A stretch of 55,953 nt of DNA, taken from positions 1-55,953 of the forward strand of contig JAFQDM010000036.1 in NCBI GenBank assembly GCA_017416065.1, in the 5' to 3' direction. Positions 7,536-15,490 of this stretch are shown here, piece after piece (position 1 is the stretch's first letter; every line of letters begins with the position of its first letter). A model generated the notes under the pieces. That model did not search any database, was not told the DNA's origin, and was given only the letters and a program-made list of their open reading frames with translations. The stretch is from Ruminococcus sp. Its GTDB lineage: Bacteria > Bacillota > Clostridia > Oscillospirales > Acutalibacteraceae. The position numbers and the translations under genes are program-made.

Positions 7536-9086
7536 ATGCCAAAAGTTGCAATATACGTACGTTTGTCTAAAGAAGACCGTGACAAGCAGTTGCCGACTGA
7601 CGATTCGGGGAGCGTTCTAAATCAGCACATGATGCTTTTAGAGTTTGTTCGTAAGAATAACTGGGAATTATATAAGGCTTATATAGACGAGGATTTCAGC
7701 GGTTCGGATAGGGAAAGACCGGAATTTAACGAGATGATCAAGGATGCGCAAGCGAAGAAATTCGACATCATTCTTTGTAAAACTCAATCGAGATTCGCAA
7801 GGGATATAGAGTTGGTTGAGAAGTATCTTAACTACTTGTTTCCTATCTGGGGCATCCGATTTTTGAGCCTGGTCGATAATGCTGATAGTGATAATAAGGG
7901 CAATAGAAAATCTCGACAGATCAATTCTATGGTCGATCAGTGGTATCTCGAAGATTTGTCTGAAAACGTGAAGGCAACGCTGGCTTCTAAAAGACGCCAG
8001 GGACTTTGGGTTGGTGCGTTTGCACCCTATGGGTACAAGAAGGATCCGAATAACAAGAATCATCTTGTTGTTGATGAAGAAGCCGCAGAGGTAGTTCGAT
8101 ATGTTTTCGACTTATATCTGCAAGGCTTGGGATATAATTCAATAGCTAAAAGACTGAACAGAGAAAGAATTCCCAATCCGGCTACATATAAGAAACAGCA
8201 CAATATGCCTTTTCAGAATTGTAACGGAGAATGTTCGGATATCTGGCATTCGTATTCAATTTTCAATATAATAAGGAATCGGATTTACATAGGAGACACC
8301 GTTCAGGGTAAAACGACGAATGTTTCATATAAGTCAAAGAAGAAGCGACAGATACCTGAGAAGGATTGGTGTGTCGTAGCAGGTACTCATGAACCTATTA
8401 TTGATATGGACATATGGTTCGATGTTCAGGAAATGCGAAAAAACAGAAGACGAAGTGATAAGACAGGTAAGCATGGTGTGTTTGCCAATAAGCTGTTCTG
8501 TATGAATTGCGGCAGTTCAATGCATTCTTACATAACAGCACAAAAAAAGTATTATCGCTGTCATACTCGCTGTGTTGCAAAAGACAAGTGTTCTGATGGC
8601 GCTTGTATATCTCATTCTGTTTTGGAAAAAAATGTTCTGTCAGAAATCCGTGCACTCTATGATAAGTATTTCGATGTAGATATTGTTACTCGTAATGTTG
8701 TGCTCAGGGACAACTCAAAAGAAAAGATTGAGATGCTTGAGAAGAAATTGTCTGATATAGAAGCAGGTATCGCAAAGCTGGACAAGCGTGTTGATGCTAT
8801 GTACTATGACAAATTGGACGGAAATATTTCTGAAGATGAGTATTCCCGAAGAAAGACTGAGTGTTACAAGGATAAGGAGCAGTTACAGAGTCTTGCTCCG
8901 GAGTATAGAGCCAAGCTTGAAAAACTTCAGAATCGACAGGACGAAACTGATATAATCATGCAGTATATTGCCAAGAATAAAGAATTAAAATCTCTTGATC
9001 GCTTGACAGTTGATATACTTATCGATTATATTGTAATTGGTGGAACGAGAGATAACAGAATTATCGACATACACTGGAAATTTTAA
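7536..9086 (+). CDS. Large serine recombinase (site-specific integrase/excisionase)
   Basis: 516 aa, complete. N-terminal resolvase domain with catalytic serine S11 in YVRLSKED and the conserved R-rich SRFARD segment (about residues 84-89); then the recombinase domain (GAFAPYGYKKD, NRERIPNPATYKK), a zinc ribbon with CMNC (about 324) and further Cys, a long coiled coil (about 395-475) and a terminal IDYIVIGG segment. This is the TnpX/phiC31-like class that inserts and excises mobile elements between short att sites. ATG with SD GGAGGAAATAAA. Its stop lies 4 bases from the end of the truncated cotJC on the other strand. Base composition is poorer in G+C than the cotJ genes beside it. Confidence 0.95.
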   Translation: MPKVAIYVRLSKEDRDKQLPTDDSGSVLNQHMMLLEFVRKNNWELYKAYIDEDFSGSDRERPEFNEMIKDAQAKKFDIILCKTQSRFARDIELVEKYLNYLFPIWGIRFLSLVDNADSDNKGNRKSRQINSMVDQWYLEDLSENVKATLASKRRQGLWVGAFAPYGYKKDPNNKNHLVVDEEAAEVVRYVFDLYLQGLGYNSIAKRLNRERIPNPATYKKQHNMPFQNCNGECSDIWHSYSIFNIIRNRIYIGDTVQGKTTNVSYKSKKKRQIPEKDWCVVAGTHEPIIDMDIWFDVQEMRKNRRRSDKTGKHGVFANKLFCMNCGSSMHSYITAQKKYYRCHTRCVAKDKCSDGACISHSVLEKNVLSEIRALYDKYFDVDIVTRNVVLRDNSKEKIEMLEKKLSDIEAGIAKLDKRVDAMYYDKLDGNISEDEYSRRKTECYKDKEQLQSLAPEYRAKLEKLQNRQDETDIIMQYIAKNKELKSLDRLTVDILIDYIVIGGTRDNRIIDIHWKF

Positions 9087-9090
9087 TATT

Positions 9091-9540
9091 TTATATTAGG
9101 CGGAGGAAGACGTTGTGTTTAGCAATGGCTTCCTCCGCTGCCATATCCTCGTGCAAATCGGTGATGGGGTCGCCTTTTACCTGAATATATGCTGCATTAA
9201 AGGGGACGCCTGCTGCAGAGGAGGGATACACACCTGTTGTGTGGTCTACAAAGTATGCGTCGAAGCCAGCTGCTTTGAGCTGTTCTTCGTTCAGATTTTT
9301 TGTAAGCTGATAAACAATAGAGCCTATCATTTCAAGGTGGCCAAGCTCCTCGACGCCAATGTCGTTAAGTGTAGCTTTGAGTTCAGGAATTGGCATAGTA
9401 AAGCGTTGGCTCAGATATCTCAGCGAGGCGGCAAGCTCACCGTCGGGTCCGCCGTACTGTGAGATTATTATCTGTGCAAGCTTGGGGTTTGTCTGCTTGA
9501 TCTTGACAGGGTACTGAAGTCTTTTTTCATATACAAACAT
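9091..9540 (-). pseudogene. cotJC: Spore coat protein CotJC, C-terminally truncated
   Basis: Manganese-catalase-like (ferritin-fold) coat protein of the inner spore coat. Residues 1-137 match the family well (YEKRLQYPVK, QYGGPDGELAASLRYL, EELGHLEMI, YIQVKGDPI). Family members are about 190 aa, continuing after AAEE with KAR... and a final helix with RFLRERE and a metal-binding His. Here the family match stops at E137 and 12 unrelated residues (AIAKHNVFLRLI) lead to a stop beside the recombinase. The missing helix carries a metal ligand, so this copy should be inactive unless rearranged. Third gene of cotJA-B-C. Confidence 0.85.
9100..9138. other. Putative recombinase attachment junction (39-bp interrupted palindrome)
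   Basis: GCGGAGGAAG (9100-9109) and CTTCCTCCGC (9129-9138) are perfect inverted copies, 19 bases apart. The right arm is the codons Ala-Glu-Glu of cotJC, the last residues matching intact family members; the left arm is sequence foreign to cotJC. The length and symmetry are compatible with an att half-site pair of a large serine recombinase. Inferred, not proven. Confidence 0.5.
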
Positions 9541-9546
9541 ACTGCT

Positions 9547-9792
9547 TTATACTCCTTCCCAGGGCCAGGGGTCGTTTACCCATGTCCACTTTTTTGAGTT
9601 GTCGTTTGATTTCTTCAAAGGTCCGTATTTCCTCTCGTATTCTTCTACAAGGGGATTTAGTTTTTCTTCGCAGTCTCTGATTTTCGCAATAGTAGCCTCG
9701 CACTTGGGATGAGTGTCAAGGTAGAGCCTGTATTCGTGTATTGCAAAGGCATAGGTTGAGATCTTTCTGAGTAGGATTTCTCTTGTAGTCAT
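9547..9792 (-). CDS. cotJB: Spore coat protein CotJB
   Basis: 81 aa, full length. Family pattern: LLRKISTYAFAIHEYRLYLD at the N-terminus, P-x-C-containing middle, and the WTWVNDPWPWEG tryptophan-rich end. Needed for assembly of the CotJ polypeptides into the coat in Bacillus. Overlaps cotJA by 4 bases, 6 bases before cotJC, so one operon, read in the mother cell during sporulation in the known systems. Confidence 0.93.
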   Translation of the reverse strand: MTTREILLRKISTYAFAIHEYRLYLDTHPKCEATIAKIRDCEEKLNPLVEEYERKYGPLKKSNDNSKKWTWVNDPWPWEGV

Positions 9793-9989
9793 CGTTTGTC
9801 ACCTCTGCATTTTCCGCCATACCAGGGCTTGTCAAGGCAGGGATACATGGTTCCTGCCTCAAAGCCTCTGACGGCGGTGTAGCTTTCTGCACCGTAAGGC
9901 TGAAAAGGAACATAAGCCATTGCAGGAACTGTTTTGTCCGGCAATGCTTTTATTCCGTAGGAATGCATTACATCATTTATAAAATCCAT
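9789..9989 (-). CDS. cotJA: Spore coat-associated protein CotJA
   Basis: 66 aa. Recognised by MAYVPFQPY and GFEAGTMYPCLDKPWYG, the conserved core of CotJA. ATG preceded by AAAGGAG. First gene of the cotJ operon. No convincing sigma-E promoter could be identified between it and the divergent amylase; a 7-bp inverted repeat CAACAGG/CCTGTTG (10003-10009, 10028-10034) lies in its leader. Confidence 0.92.
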   Translation of the reverse strand: MDFINDVMHSYGIKALPDKTVPAMAYVPFQPYGAESYTAVRGFEAGTMYPCLDKPWYGGKCRGDKR

Positions 9990-10136
9990 ATTTTTCTCCT
10001 TTCAACAGGTGAGGAATGTGTCTCTTTCCTGTTGTTACATCTTATGCCGGGCTATGCTGTGTGGTGACCTGTATTTTCAAAGTGTGGGATGAAATATTAT
10101 CCAAAGGTATGTGGCAATAATTGGTGTTTATGCTAA

Positions 10137-10165
10137 TTGAAAACACAGGTGCTTTGCCGTATAAT
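10137..10165 (+). promoter_or_regulatory. Sigma-A promoter of the amylase gene
   Basis: TTGAAA (10137-10142), 17-bp spacer, TATAAT (10160-10165). The SD GGAGGTTTG follows about 45 bases later. Confidence 0.75.
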
Positions 10166-10223
10166 TTTTAATGAAATGAAGCAGATGATTCTGCTTTGAA
10201 TATTTAGACGGAGGTTTGAATCT

Positions 10224-12923
10224 ATGAAAACAAAAAGACTCACAAGCCTGATCTTTGCTGTGGTTATGATAGCAAGCTGTGCTTTTTCCGCAGGGTTTAC
10301 CGCATCTGCACAGACGCCTTCTGAGGACTACGGTCTTGGATACACGGCAAACGACGGATTGATCCTTCAGGCGTGGAACTGGTCCTATTCGGAAATTCAA
10401 AATAACCTTGATGCTATCGCAGGGGCAGGCTTTACCACTATTCAGATTTCTCCTCCAACTGAGCTCAAGGAAGCTACAAAGGGAGTAAAGATCCTCAGAA
10501 AAGAGAATGATAACGGATGGTGGATGATGTATCAACCTGCGGCATACGAGCTTAATCAGAGTGAGGATAACGCTCTCGGTACAAAGGATGAGCTTATCTC
10601 TATGATAAATGCCGCACACGAAAAAGGTCTGTTTGTTATTGCGGATGCTGTTATCAACCATCTGGGTAACTCTGAGACAGGTGACTATAAAATCAATGCA
10701 AATGCTGTGCCGAGTGATGCTAATGCTGTAGATTATCTATGTGAAAGAGCATGGGAGTTTGAAAGCTCAAGGGCTATTATTGATGCAGGAGCATTCCATT
10801 ATCCCTATGCAAACTGCAAATATAACGACACCGGTGCTTTTGATTGCACTCAGAATGCTGTGTCGCTGCTTCCTGACCTTGATACAAGCAAGCCTGTTGT
10901 TCAAGAGACTATCCTTGACTATTGGCACGAGTGCATAGATGCAGGAATCGACGGCTTCCGTATTGATGCCGCAAAGCACATCGAAACAAAGTATGACGGA
11001 GAGTACGCCTCTGATTTCTGGGATGTGCTTATGTATGACGGCATAAACGGCAAGCAGGGTATTTATCCTTATGCAAAGGATAAATACGGAAAAGACCTCT
11101 ATATGTACGGTGAGATTCTCAACACCGTATCCACAGAGCGTTCCTTCACCTGGTATCTTGAGTATATGAACATCACCAATTCCACAGCATTCAACGATAT
11201 AAGACTTGCTGTGAATAACGGCAATGCAAAGAATGCGGTGCCCGAATCCTTCAACAACGGAATGACAAACAAAACTGCCGTGCTGTGGGATGAATCTCAC
11301 GACACTTATATGACCGATTGCAAGTCCAAGCACCTTCCCTCCGTGAAGCTCCTTACAAAGCGCTGGGCTTGTATGGCTTCCCGTGCGGATGTGGTTTGCA
11401 TGTATCTTGCTCGTCCCACAAACAGGGCCTCTGAGGTCTACGACCTTGACCTGGGTACAGCATACGATACAGCGTGGAACGATAAAGAAACTGCAGTAAT
11501 AAACAAATTCCACAATCACTTCCAGGGTGCAGGGGAGGCTGTTTCCAGCTCAGGTAACATTGCAATTATTGAGCGTGCAGACTCAGGAGTTGTGCTTGTA
11601 AACTGCAAGGGCGATGCTGCGGACATCAGCGTGCCGCTTCAGGCTTTAGCAGACGGTATGTACATCGACCAGATGACGGGTAATACCTTTACCTGCGAGA
11701 ACGGAAGCATCACAGGTACAATGGGAGAAACCGGCATTGCAGTAATTTATAACCCAGAAACTCCCGTAGTAAACGCTTCCAAGGAGAGCTGTAAGTTCAC
11801 AACCAATACTATCACGGTTGATGTTGTTGCAAACGGCGCAGTTGCTTCTTATCAGGTGAATGATGAAGAGCCTGTAAAATTCACGGGCAAAAAGACGTTG
11901 GAGCTTGCTCCTGTTTCCGATGAAGGAGAGGTTATGGCTGATATTGGACTCCTTGGCGATTCGGACGGCAATAATGCTGTGAGCATTAAGGACGCAACCC
12001 TTATTCAGAAGCACGTGGCAGATATTCAGATTATTGATGACTACCTTCTGTCCCTTGCAAACGTTACGGGTGACGTTACGGCAGATAACAAGCCAAATGT
12101 TAACGTCAAGGATGCAACAGCAATTCAGAAGCATCTGGCAGATATTCCTACAGGCCTTGATATAGGAAAAATGATCTCTGAGGTACGTCCTCCAGAAACA
12201 GGTGATGTAACCCTGACACTCACTTGCGGTGATGAGATCAAGACTTATACTTACACAAAGCTAAAGAGAGAAGACGTAAATTGGGTGAAGTTTGATAATT
12301 CTCAGACTCAATGGTCCAACGTTTACTGTTATGCATTCCATGAGGAAGGCGGACAGAACAATGCCTGGCCCGGAATCCTGATGACAAGGTTGGAGGATGA
12401 CATCTGGTACTACGAGCTTCCCAAGGAGCTTGAGGGCGCAGTGGTTATCTTCTCAGATAATGTTCTGGGTACAGGTCAGCAGACAGGCAACCTGCCTACT
12501 CTGAACCCTGAGACGGGAGAAGCCTACTCCAAGCATTTTATCTTCACAAACGGCAAGTGGAACGCTATCGCGGCTGACGGCTCATACACAGAGCTTGAGG
12601 AAACGCGTTCAGGTTATTACGTTGTATTCACAGATGTTCTTGGCTGGAAATCCGGCACAAAGGGTAAGATGTGTTACTACGCATGGGGAGGAGGTCCCTC
12701 AATTGCCTGGCCTGGTGTTGAGATGGAGCTCATAGGCCAGGATGAAAACGGCCATAACCAGTATAGTGCTTGGATCGACAGAGGCTACACTAACATCATT
12801 TTTAACAGTAACAATAAGCAGACGGCAGATCTGACCGTTCAAGGCAATTACAACTATGTTCCTAATGCAACCACAGGAAGCATTACCTGCGATATGATAG
12901 AGATCACACCCCCTGAGGAATAA
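10224..12923 (+). CDS. Secreted GH13 alpha-amylase with dockerin and two starch-binding modules
   Basis: 899 aa. Signal peptide 1-29 (SAGFTASAQ cleavage area). GH13 catalytic domain about 40-510: region I DAVINH (D141, H146), nucleophile D248 in GFRIDAAKH, acid/base E297 in YGEILN, and D360 in ESHD. A type I dockerin with two Ca-binding repeats spans about 577-645 (GDSDGNNAVSIKDA and a second copy ending VKDATAIQKHLAD). Two CBM26-like modules follow, about 684-785 and 797-899, each with W/Y-rich starch-binding patterns (YCYAFHEEGG, NNAWPG; YYAWGGG, IAWPG). It hydrolyses alpha-1,4 links in starch outside the cell and should dock onto a cohesin scaffold. The matching cohesin protein is not in this window. 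Own promoter, hairpin at the end. Confidence 0.95.
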   Translation: MKTKRLTSLIFAVVMIASCAFSAGFTASAQTPSEDYGLGYTANDGLILQAWNWSYSEIQNNLDAIAGAGFTTIQISPPTELKEATKGVKILRKENDNGWWMMYQPAAYELNQSEDNALGTKDELISMINAAHEKGLFVIADAVINHLGNSETGDYKINANAVPSDANAVDYLCERAWEFESSRAIIDAGAFHYPYANCKYNDTGAFDCTQNAVSLLPDLDTSKPVVQETILDYWHECIDAGIDGFRIDAAKHIETKYDGEYASDFWDVLMYDGINGKQGIYPYAKDKYGKDLYMYGEILNTVSTERSFTWYLEYMNITNSTAFNDIRLAVNNGNAKNAVPESFNNGMTNKTAVLWDESHDTYMTDCKSKHLPSVKLLTKRWACMASRADVVCMYLARPTNRASEVYDLDLGTAYDTAWNDKETAVINKFHNHFQGAGEAVSSSGNIAIIERADSGVVLVNCKGDAADISVPLQALADGMYIDQMTGNTFTCENGSITGTMGETGIAVIYNPETPVVNASKESCKFTTNTITVDVVANGAVASYQVNDEEPVKFTGKKTLELAPVSDEGEVMADIGLLGDSDGNNAVSIKDATLIQKHVADIQIIDDYLLSLANVTGDVTADNKPNVNVKDATAIQKHLADIPTGLDIGKMISEVRPPETGDVTLTLTCGDEIKTYTYTKLKREDVNWVKFDNSQTQWSNVYCYAFHEEGGQNNAWPGILMTRLEDDIWYYELPKELEGAVVIFSDNVLGTGQQTGNLPTLNPETGEAYSKHFIFTNGKWNAIAADGSYTELEETRSGYYVVFTDVLGWKSGTKGKMCYYAWGGGPSIAWPGVEMELIGQDENGHNQYSAWIDRGYTNIIFNSNNKQTADLTVQGNYNYVPNATTGSITCDMIEITPPEE

Positions 12924-12939
12924 TTGTGATAATAAGCTT

Positions 12940-12973
12940 AAGATCCGACCGTCTGATATGGCGGTCGGATCTT
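12940..12973 (+). terminator. Strong 12-bp hairpin after the amylase gene
   Basis: AAGATCCGACCG / CGGTCGGATCTT perfect stem, 10-nt loop. The downstream T run is missing, so termination efficiency is uncertain. Confidence 0.6.
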
Positions 12974-13075
12974 GAGAAGTGAGCTTGATTTCAGCCCTGC
13001 TTCAGGGGCATTTCATATATCTGTCACTTTACGGATATAGTATATAGAAAAGCAAAAGGCTTTTGGGAGGTATTT

Positions 13076-14590
13076 ATGAACGAAAATCCATATGAGAATT
13101 ATTATAACAATAACAAACAGGAGAAGCCGTCAGACTTGCCGCAAGTAAATTCTGAGGCTGCAGGTCCTGCAGAAATCGAAGAAATTCGCTCTTTGTCTGA
13201 TGCTGAAGTATCTGCAAGCAATGAGGCCGAAGTGATATTTGCAGATGATAAAAAAGAAAACGTATATTCATCTGAGCCCTATTCACAGGCACAGGAGGTG
13301 CAGAATGGCGGCGAAGCAGGCCGAGAGGTCAGCTCCTTTGAGTGGAACGGAAGCTCTGTGGGTGTTGACACCTCGCAGGTATTTACAACAGCACAATCAG
13401 AATATATACCTAAAAAAGAAAAAAAGAAAAAGAGCAGGGGAAGAATGTCCGTGGCGGCAATTCTTATTCTTTGTGTTCTGATTTCATCTGTTGCAGGTGC
13501 AGGATCTGCGTTCCTTGTGAATTCACTGCTCAGAGGCGGCTCCGGAATCACCATAAACCAGGTAACACAAAGTAACAACAAAGGTGATTATAACCCCTCT
13601 GCAGAGCTCAGCACCGTAGAGATTGTTGATAAATATGCAGACAGCGTGGTAGAGATCATCACAGAATCTGTCAAGACGGGTGTGTTTGCACAGCAGTTTA
13701 TTCAGTCGGGTGCCGGCAGTGGAGTGATCATAGACAGTAAAGGCTACATCGTCACGAATCATCACGTTATAGACGGAGCAAGAAAGATCTCCGTAACCCT
13801 CAGAAACGGAGAATCATACGATGCACAGCTTGTGGGCTCAGATGTAAACGAGGACCTTGCCCTTCTTAAGATCGAGGCCGAGGAGCTTACTGCGGCAGTA
13901 CTGGGTAATTCCGATAACCTGCGCGTAGGACAGCGCACCATCGCAATCGGAAATCCCTTGGGTCAGTTGGGCGGCACAGTTACAGAGGGCATCATCAGCG
14001 CTCTTGACAGAGACGTTGTGGTGGATGGACAGACAATGAATCTGCTCCAGACGGACACAGCCATCAATCCGGGTAATTCCGGCGGCGGTATGTTTGACGG
14101 CAACGGAAATCTTATTGGAATTGTTGTGGCAAAATCCTCAGGCTCAGAGGTTGAGGGATTGGGCTTTGCCATCCCTATCAACGATGCTATAGATATCCTT
14201 TCTGACCTGATGGACTACGGCTATGTGCGCGGCAGAATCGCAATAGGAATGGAATTCATCGATGTAACCTCAGACCAGGTCGCATGGATGTACGGACTTT
14301 CTGAGACGGGCTGCTATGTTTACAGCGTAGACCCCGGCTCCAACGCTGAGGAAGCAGGCTTTAAGAGTGGAGATCTTATCCTCAAGGTTGACTCTGAAGA
14401 GGTAGAGACCTCCGACGAAATTGAGGAGATACTCAAAGAAAAGAACGTTGGAGATAAAGTGAAGTTTGATCTTAAAAGAGGCAACAACAAGGGCACGGTC
14501 ACACTTGAGCTGGAGGAATATGTTCCGGATACTCTGAAGAATTCAGCCGGTGAAGAAGAGGATGACCTTATAGATTGGTTCTTTAATTAA
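13076..14590 (+). CDS. HtrA/DegP-type membrane-anchored serine protease
   Basis: 504 aa. Cytoplasmic acidic/basic N-terminus (1-123), one membrane helix (about 124-150), then an extracytoplasmic trypsin-like domain with catalytic triad H230 (TNHHVI), D260 (EDLALLK) and S335 (GNSGGG), and a C-terminal PDZ domain (about 395-490). Degrades or refolds damaged envelope proteins. ATG follows TTGGGAGGT. Single gene with its own terminator. Which of the Bacillus paralogues (HtrA, HtrB, YycK) it matches cannot be told. Confidence 0.94.
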   Translation: MNENPYENYYNNNKQEKPSDLPQVNSEAAGPAEIEEIRSLSDAEVSASNEAEVIFADDKKENVYSSEPYSQAQEVQNGGEAGREVSSFEWNGSSVGVDTSQVFTTAQSEYIPKKEKKKKSRGRMSVAAILILCVLISSVAGAGSAFLVNSLLRGGSGITINQVTQSNNKGDYNPSAELSTVEIVDKYADSVVEIITESVKTGVFAQQFIQSGAGSGVIIDSKGYIVTNHHVIDGARKISVTLRNGESYDAQLVGSDVNEDLALLKIEAEELTAAVLGNSDNLRVGQRTIAIGNPLGQLGGTVTEGIISALDRDVVVDGQTMNLLQTDTAINPGNSGGGMFDGNGNLIGIVVAKSSGSEVEGLGFAIPINDAIDILSDLMDYGYVRGRIAIGMEFIDVTSDQVAWMYGLSETGCYVYSVDPGSNAEEAGFKSGDLILKVDSEEVETSDEIEEILKEKNVGDKVKFDLKRGNNKGTVTLELEEYVPDTLKNSAGEEEDDLIDWFFN

Positions 14591-14608
14591 TATAAGTTCA
14601 GTGTTTCG

Positions 14609-14645
14609 GTCAGCATCGGCTTTACGGTCGGTGCTGATCTTTTCC
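14609..14645 (+). terminator. Intrinsic terminator after htrA-like gene
   Basis: TCAGCATCGGC (14610-14620) pairs with GTCGGTGCTGA (14627-14637) with G-U pairs, followed by TCTTTTCC. Confidence 0.75.
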
Positions 14646-14673
14646 TTGCTTTTTCTGATTATTGTGCTATAAT
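14646..14673 (+). promoter_or_regulatory. Probable promoter of the cobalamin-riboswitch transcript
   Basis: TTGCTT (14646-14651), 16-bp spacer, TATAAT (14668-14673), about 60 bases upstream of the riboswitch core. Confidence 0.55.
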
Positions 14674-14733
14674 ATGTGCAGGACATTGGTCCAAATATTA
14701 TGAACACAAGTAAATAAAACACGATTTTGCAAT

Positions 14734-14900
14734 ATGCAGCCTGTTGTTTTTGTCGAGAGAACAGGTGGTAGGGAAAGAACGGTGAGAATCCGTCGCAACA
14801 GCCATTACCGTATTTAAGTTTATCTTATAAGTCGGAATGCCTGCCGTATCGTGAACCGTAAACGGTCCTTGGGCAAAAGGAGAGGCCTGGTTATCTGCAA
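14734..14900 (+). promoter_or_regulatory. Cobalamin (B12) riboswitch
   Basis: Contains the family core: AGGGAAAGAACGGTGAGAAT (14769-14788), then CCGTCGCAACAGCC (B12-box region) and GTCGGAATGCCTGCC. A closing stem is suggested by GCAG near 14736 and CTGC near 14895. It precedes a terminator hairpin and the DUF4430/ECF pair, so those genes should be off when cobalamin is plentiful. Boundaries are approximate. Confidence 0.92.
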
Positions 14901-14925
14901 TAAAAGCAGTTTAATTTGTATTTAG

Positions 14926-14958
14926 CGCACTCTCTTTTGGAGGGTGCGTTTGCTTTTG
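14926..14958 (+). terminator. Expression-platform terminator of the cobalamin riboswitch
   Basis: CGCACTCTC (14926-14934) pairs with GAGGGTGCG (14940-14948), then TTTGCTTTTG. Confidence 0.75.
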
Positions 14959-14989
14959 TTTATGGGTGTGAAAGAAAGAAGGATTTTCT

Positions 14990-15490
14990 ATGAAAACCAA
15001 AATGACCACCAACAAATTAACCTCATTTTTACTCGCTGTGCTTTTGTGCCTGAGTTTGTGTGTGTCACTCTCAGCCTGCAAGCAAGATGCAGAAATTCCT
15101 GCGTCACAGCCTGCGGATGAAACTGTCAGCTCCACGTCTGCCGACGAGTATGCATCAGTCTGGGCAGATGCCGCTTACACAGAAGACACCGTCTTGGGTG
15201 AAGGCAATACTACCTTCTTTTTTGAGGTGAAGGTTGGAACCCACAGCGTGACCTTTACTGTGAATACAGATGAAACCCTGGTTGGTGCGGCACTGCTTGA
15301 AAACGGCATTATTGCAGGTGATGATGGTCCCTACGGCTTGTATGTAAAGACTGTTAACGGAATCTTTGCAGATTACGACGTAAACGGTACTTATTGGGGA
15401 TTCTATCAGGATGGAGAATATGCAATGAATGGCGTCGATGCTACCAATATTGAAAACGGAGCACATTATGAAATGGTCTACAGCAAATAA
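14990..15490 (+). CDS. Surface lipoprotein with a DUF4430 (transcobalamin C-terminal-like) domain
   Basis: 166 aa. Lipoprotein signal peptide ending in the lipobox LSAC (Cys at about 29). After an Ala/Ser/Thr-rich linker, residues 70-166 carry the DUF4430 pattern: FEVKVGTHSVTFTVNTDETL, a G-rich turn, and YWGFYQDGEYAMNGV...GAHYEMVY. This domain resembles the cobalamin-binding C-terminal domain of intrinsic factor/transcobalamin. Under the cobalamin riboswitch and translationally overlapped with an ECF S component, so it is probably a cell-surface corrinoid-capturing protein. Ligand is inferred from regulation and domain, not shown. Confidence 0.88.
   Translation: MKTKMTTNKLTSFLLAVLLCLSLCVSLSACKQDAEIPASQPADETVSSTSADEYASVWADAAYTEDTVLGEGNTTFFFEVKVGTHSVTFTVNTDETLVGAALLENGIIAGDDGPYGLYVKTVNGIFADYDVNGTYWGFYQDGEYAMNGVDATNIENGAHYEMVYSK

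Noticed and set aside
7327-7620. 97-aa frame overlapping the start of the recombinase
   Set aside because: It runs out of frame into the recombinase coding sequence, lacks an SD and has a composition unlike a protein; the 43-codon frame at 7323 fits better in this stretch.
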